From Candidatus Peribacteraceae bacterium (lineage in GTDB: Bacteria; Patescibacteriota; Gracilibacteria; Peribacterales; Peribacteraceae): DNA of 7,210 nucleotides. Where the stretch lies: assembly GCA_018061525.1 (NCBI GenBank), contig JAGOUB010000045.1, forward strand, positions 1 to 7,210. The letters run 5' to 3'. The notes below the pieces were generated by a model. It saw only the letters and a program-made list of their open reading frames with translations, had not been told where the DNA came from and made no database searches. Of the stretch, positions 6,115 to 7,210 are shown in pieces (the first letter of the stretch is position 1; the number at the start of each line of letters is the position of its first letter). Made by a program: the position numbers and the translations under genes.

Positions 6115-6699
6115 ATGCGCCTCCTGCTCGCCACTGAGAACCCCGGCAAGGCCGTCGAGTTCCGCGAAATGTTCGCGCCGATTGGCGTCGAGATCGTGAC
6201 GCTCAAGGACCTGGGTCTGCAACCGCTGCCCGAGGAGACCGGCGAGACCTTCGAGGAGAACGCATTGCTCAAGGTGCGCCACGCTTTTGCGCAGGCCGGC
6301 ATCCCCACCATCGCCGACGACTCCGGCTTCACGGCCGAGGCGCTGGCCGGCGAGCTCGGCGTGCACACCCGCCCCTGGGGCGGACCGGGCGCGACCGACG
6401 AGCAGTGGATCGCCAAATTCATGGCGCGTATGGACGGCCAGGAGAACCGCCGGGCGCAGTTCGTCTGCGCACTGGCCTACAAGGACGCCGACCAGGAACG
6501 GATCTTCATGGGCACCTGCGACGGCACGATCGCCAAGGCGATGGAAGCGGTGCCGCTGCCTGGCCTGGTGGCCTCGGCCGTCTTCCGCCCTAACGGCTGC
6601 GACAAGGTCTTCTCGGCGCTCTCGCCCGAAGAAAAGCACGCGGTCAGCCACCGCGGCAACGCCATGCGACTGCTGCGCGATTACTTGGCCTCGCGCTGA
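6115..6699 (+). CDS. rdgB: Divergent XTP/dITP pyrophosphatase (RdgB/Ham1 family)
   Basis: This 194-residue protein has the usual length. Family members hydrolyse non-canonical purine triphosphates (XTP, ITP, dITP) to monophosphate plus pyrophosphate and keep them out of DNA and RNA. Visible motifs are LLATENPGK at the N-terminus (the T/S-x-N-x-x-K phosphate loop), EETGETFEENALLKV, ADDSGF (with the catalytic acidic residue), FVCALAY, and SPEEKHAVSHRG near the end. Two regions differ from E. coli RdgB. GVHTRPWGG replaces the usual GVYSARYAG-like segment. PLPGLVASAVFRPNGCDK stands where the GFGYDPIF base-recognition segment is expected. Base specificity may therefore differ, although the catalytic parts are intact. 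A GTG at 6103 would add four residues, but it falls inside the -10 box and would displace the typical Ham1 N-terminus, so ATG 6115 is chosen. The 3' end overlaps the converging nuclease gene by 19 bp. Confidence 0.9.
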   Translation: MRLLLATENPGKAVEFREMFAPIGVEIVTLKDLGLQPLPEETGETFEENALLKVRHAFAQAGIPTIADDSGFTAEALAGELGVHTRPWGGPGATDEQWIAKFMARMDGQENRRAQFVCALAYKDADQERIFMGTCDGTIAKAMEAVPLPGLVASAVFRPNGCDKVFSALSPEEKHAVSHRGNAMRLLRDYLASR

Positions 6700-7210
6700 G
6701 CGGGCGGATCGAGCGGCGTGAAGTCGAGCGCCAGGATCTTGGCCCATACGCGCTCGATGAGGGCGGTAAGATCGCGCGCGTCGGTCTCGGGGATGGTGAA
6801 CGCCAGCGATGACGGCTCTTCGTCGCGCTCGCCGACGAACTCCAGGAAGAACTCGACCGGCTCGTAGCCGAGCATCTGCGGCGAGTGCTCGATCAGCAGT
6901 TTGTAGAAGACGAGCTGGCGGTAGAGGTCGCCGTTGCCGCCTTCGCGCACGTCCTTCTCGGTCTTGGGACGGCCGGTCTTGTAGTCGATCACTTTCACCT
7001 TGGCGCCGTCGATCTGGTAGAGGTCGATGCGGTCCATCAGACCCTTCAGGCGGATATCGCCCAAGCGGGCCGAGACCTTTTGCTCGGTACTCCAGATGAT
7101 CGGCGAGGGGCCAGCCAAGCGGGCCTCGAAGTAGCGTGGCAGGGCCTGGTTGCCCATATGCAGCAGGCGCTCGCGCTACTTCTCGGTCAGGATCTCGCGC
7201 TGGGTGATGC
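6681..7210 (-). CDS. PD-(D/E)XK nuclease domain of a RecB/AddB-like protein, partial, with in-frame TAG
   Basis: The minus-strand frame enters at the right edge and ends with TAA at 6683-6681. Numbered from Met at 7157, the segment contains LKGLMDRIDLYQIDG (38-51, Asp45), VIDYKTGRPK (56-65, Asp58 and Lys60 of the D-x-K catalytic signature) and the RecB-type QLVFY motif (81-85). These are typical of the nuclease domain at the C-terminus of UvrD/AddA-AddB/RecB-like repair proteins, which cut DNA with Mg2+. The end (LDFTPLDPPAQREAK) lacks the cysteine cluster that some relatives use for an iron-sulphur centre. Upstream of Met7157 the frame still reads as plausible protein (RERLLH, then ITQREILTEK) but is broken by TAG at 7178-7176. 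The missing upstream part would probably be a helicase or inactivated helicase. A stand-alone nuclease starting at 7157 is possible, but no promoter or Shine-Dalgarno sequence supports it. Confidence 0.8.
7176..7178 (-). other. In-frame amber (TAG) codon in the nuclease gene
   Basis: The codon lies between ILTEK and RERLLHMGNQALPRYF. The helix after it resembles the segment just before the nuclease core in UvrD/AddB-type proteins, so translation is expected to pass through this point. One base change from TAC (Tyr) would produce it. A sequencing or assembly error, a true nonsense mutation and suppression are all open. Confidence 0.7.

Noticed and set aside
5598..6747. Minus-strand frames at 5598-6422 and 6079-6747
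   Set aside because: They are antisense to the 646-residue gene and rdgB, both of which have better starts, promoters or family motifs.
1..7210. CRISPR, tRNA, rRNA, insertion sequence or toxin-antitoxin system
   Set aside because: I saw no spaced direct repeats, tRNA-like folds, transposase motifs or paired small genes on reading both strands.

Overview
The window reads as a stretch of GC-rich bacterial chromosome with six protein genes packed closely together. No RNA gene, CRISPR array, insertion sequence or phage structural gene is visible. The best guess for the source is a member of the Patescibacteria (candidate phyla radiation). The clues are the SLH-domain DsbA-like oxidoreductase, the divergent RdgB/Ham1 protein, and genes with promoter -10 boxes almost touching their start codons and little or no usable Shine-Dalgarno sequence. 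This is an inference from gene style only. Deinococcus-like bacteria also combine SLH proteins with leaderless genes, so the assignment is tentative.

Layout. Positions 1-874 (minus) hold the N-terminal part of a PP2C-type serine/threonine phosphatase that runs off the left edge. Positions 919-1767 (minus) encode a secreted SLH-domain plus DsbA-type thiol oxidoreductase. A 63-bp divergent spacer separates it from an FtsK/SpoIIIE DNA translocase at 1831-4053 (plus). Next comes an unrecognised 646-residue protein with a Rossmann, methyltransferase-like core at 4128-6068 (plus), and then a divergent XTP/dITP pyrophosphatase of the RdgB/Ham1 family at 6115-6699 (plus). Converging on its 3' end, with a 19-bp overlap, is the C-terminal PD-(D/E)XK nuclease part of a RecB/AddB-like protein (minus, 6681 to the right edge). 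Its reading frame contains one in-frame TAG at 7176-7178. No stretch longer than 75 bp lacks a gene.

How the genes relate. They look like housekeeping genes of chromosome segregation (FtsK), nucleotide-pool cleaning (RdgB), DNA repair (nuclease), extracellular protein folding (SLH-DsbA) and signalling (PP2C), rather than one pathway. Most appear to have their own promoter. Four starts (phosphatase, ftsK, the 646-residue protein, rdgB) have a -10-like hexamer ending 7-10 bases before the ATG, so transcription should begin at or within a few bases of the start codon. The most novel items are this repeated start architecture, the unrecognised methyltransferase-like protein, the RdgB variant that lacks the usual FGYDP segment, and the amber codon in the nuclease gene.
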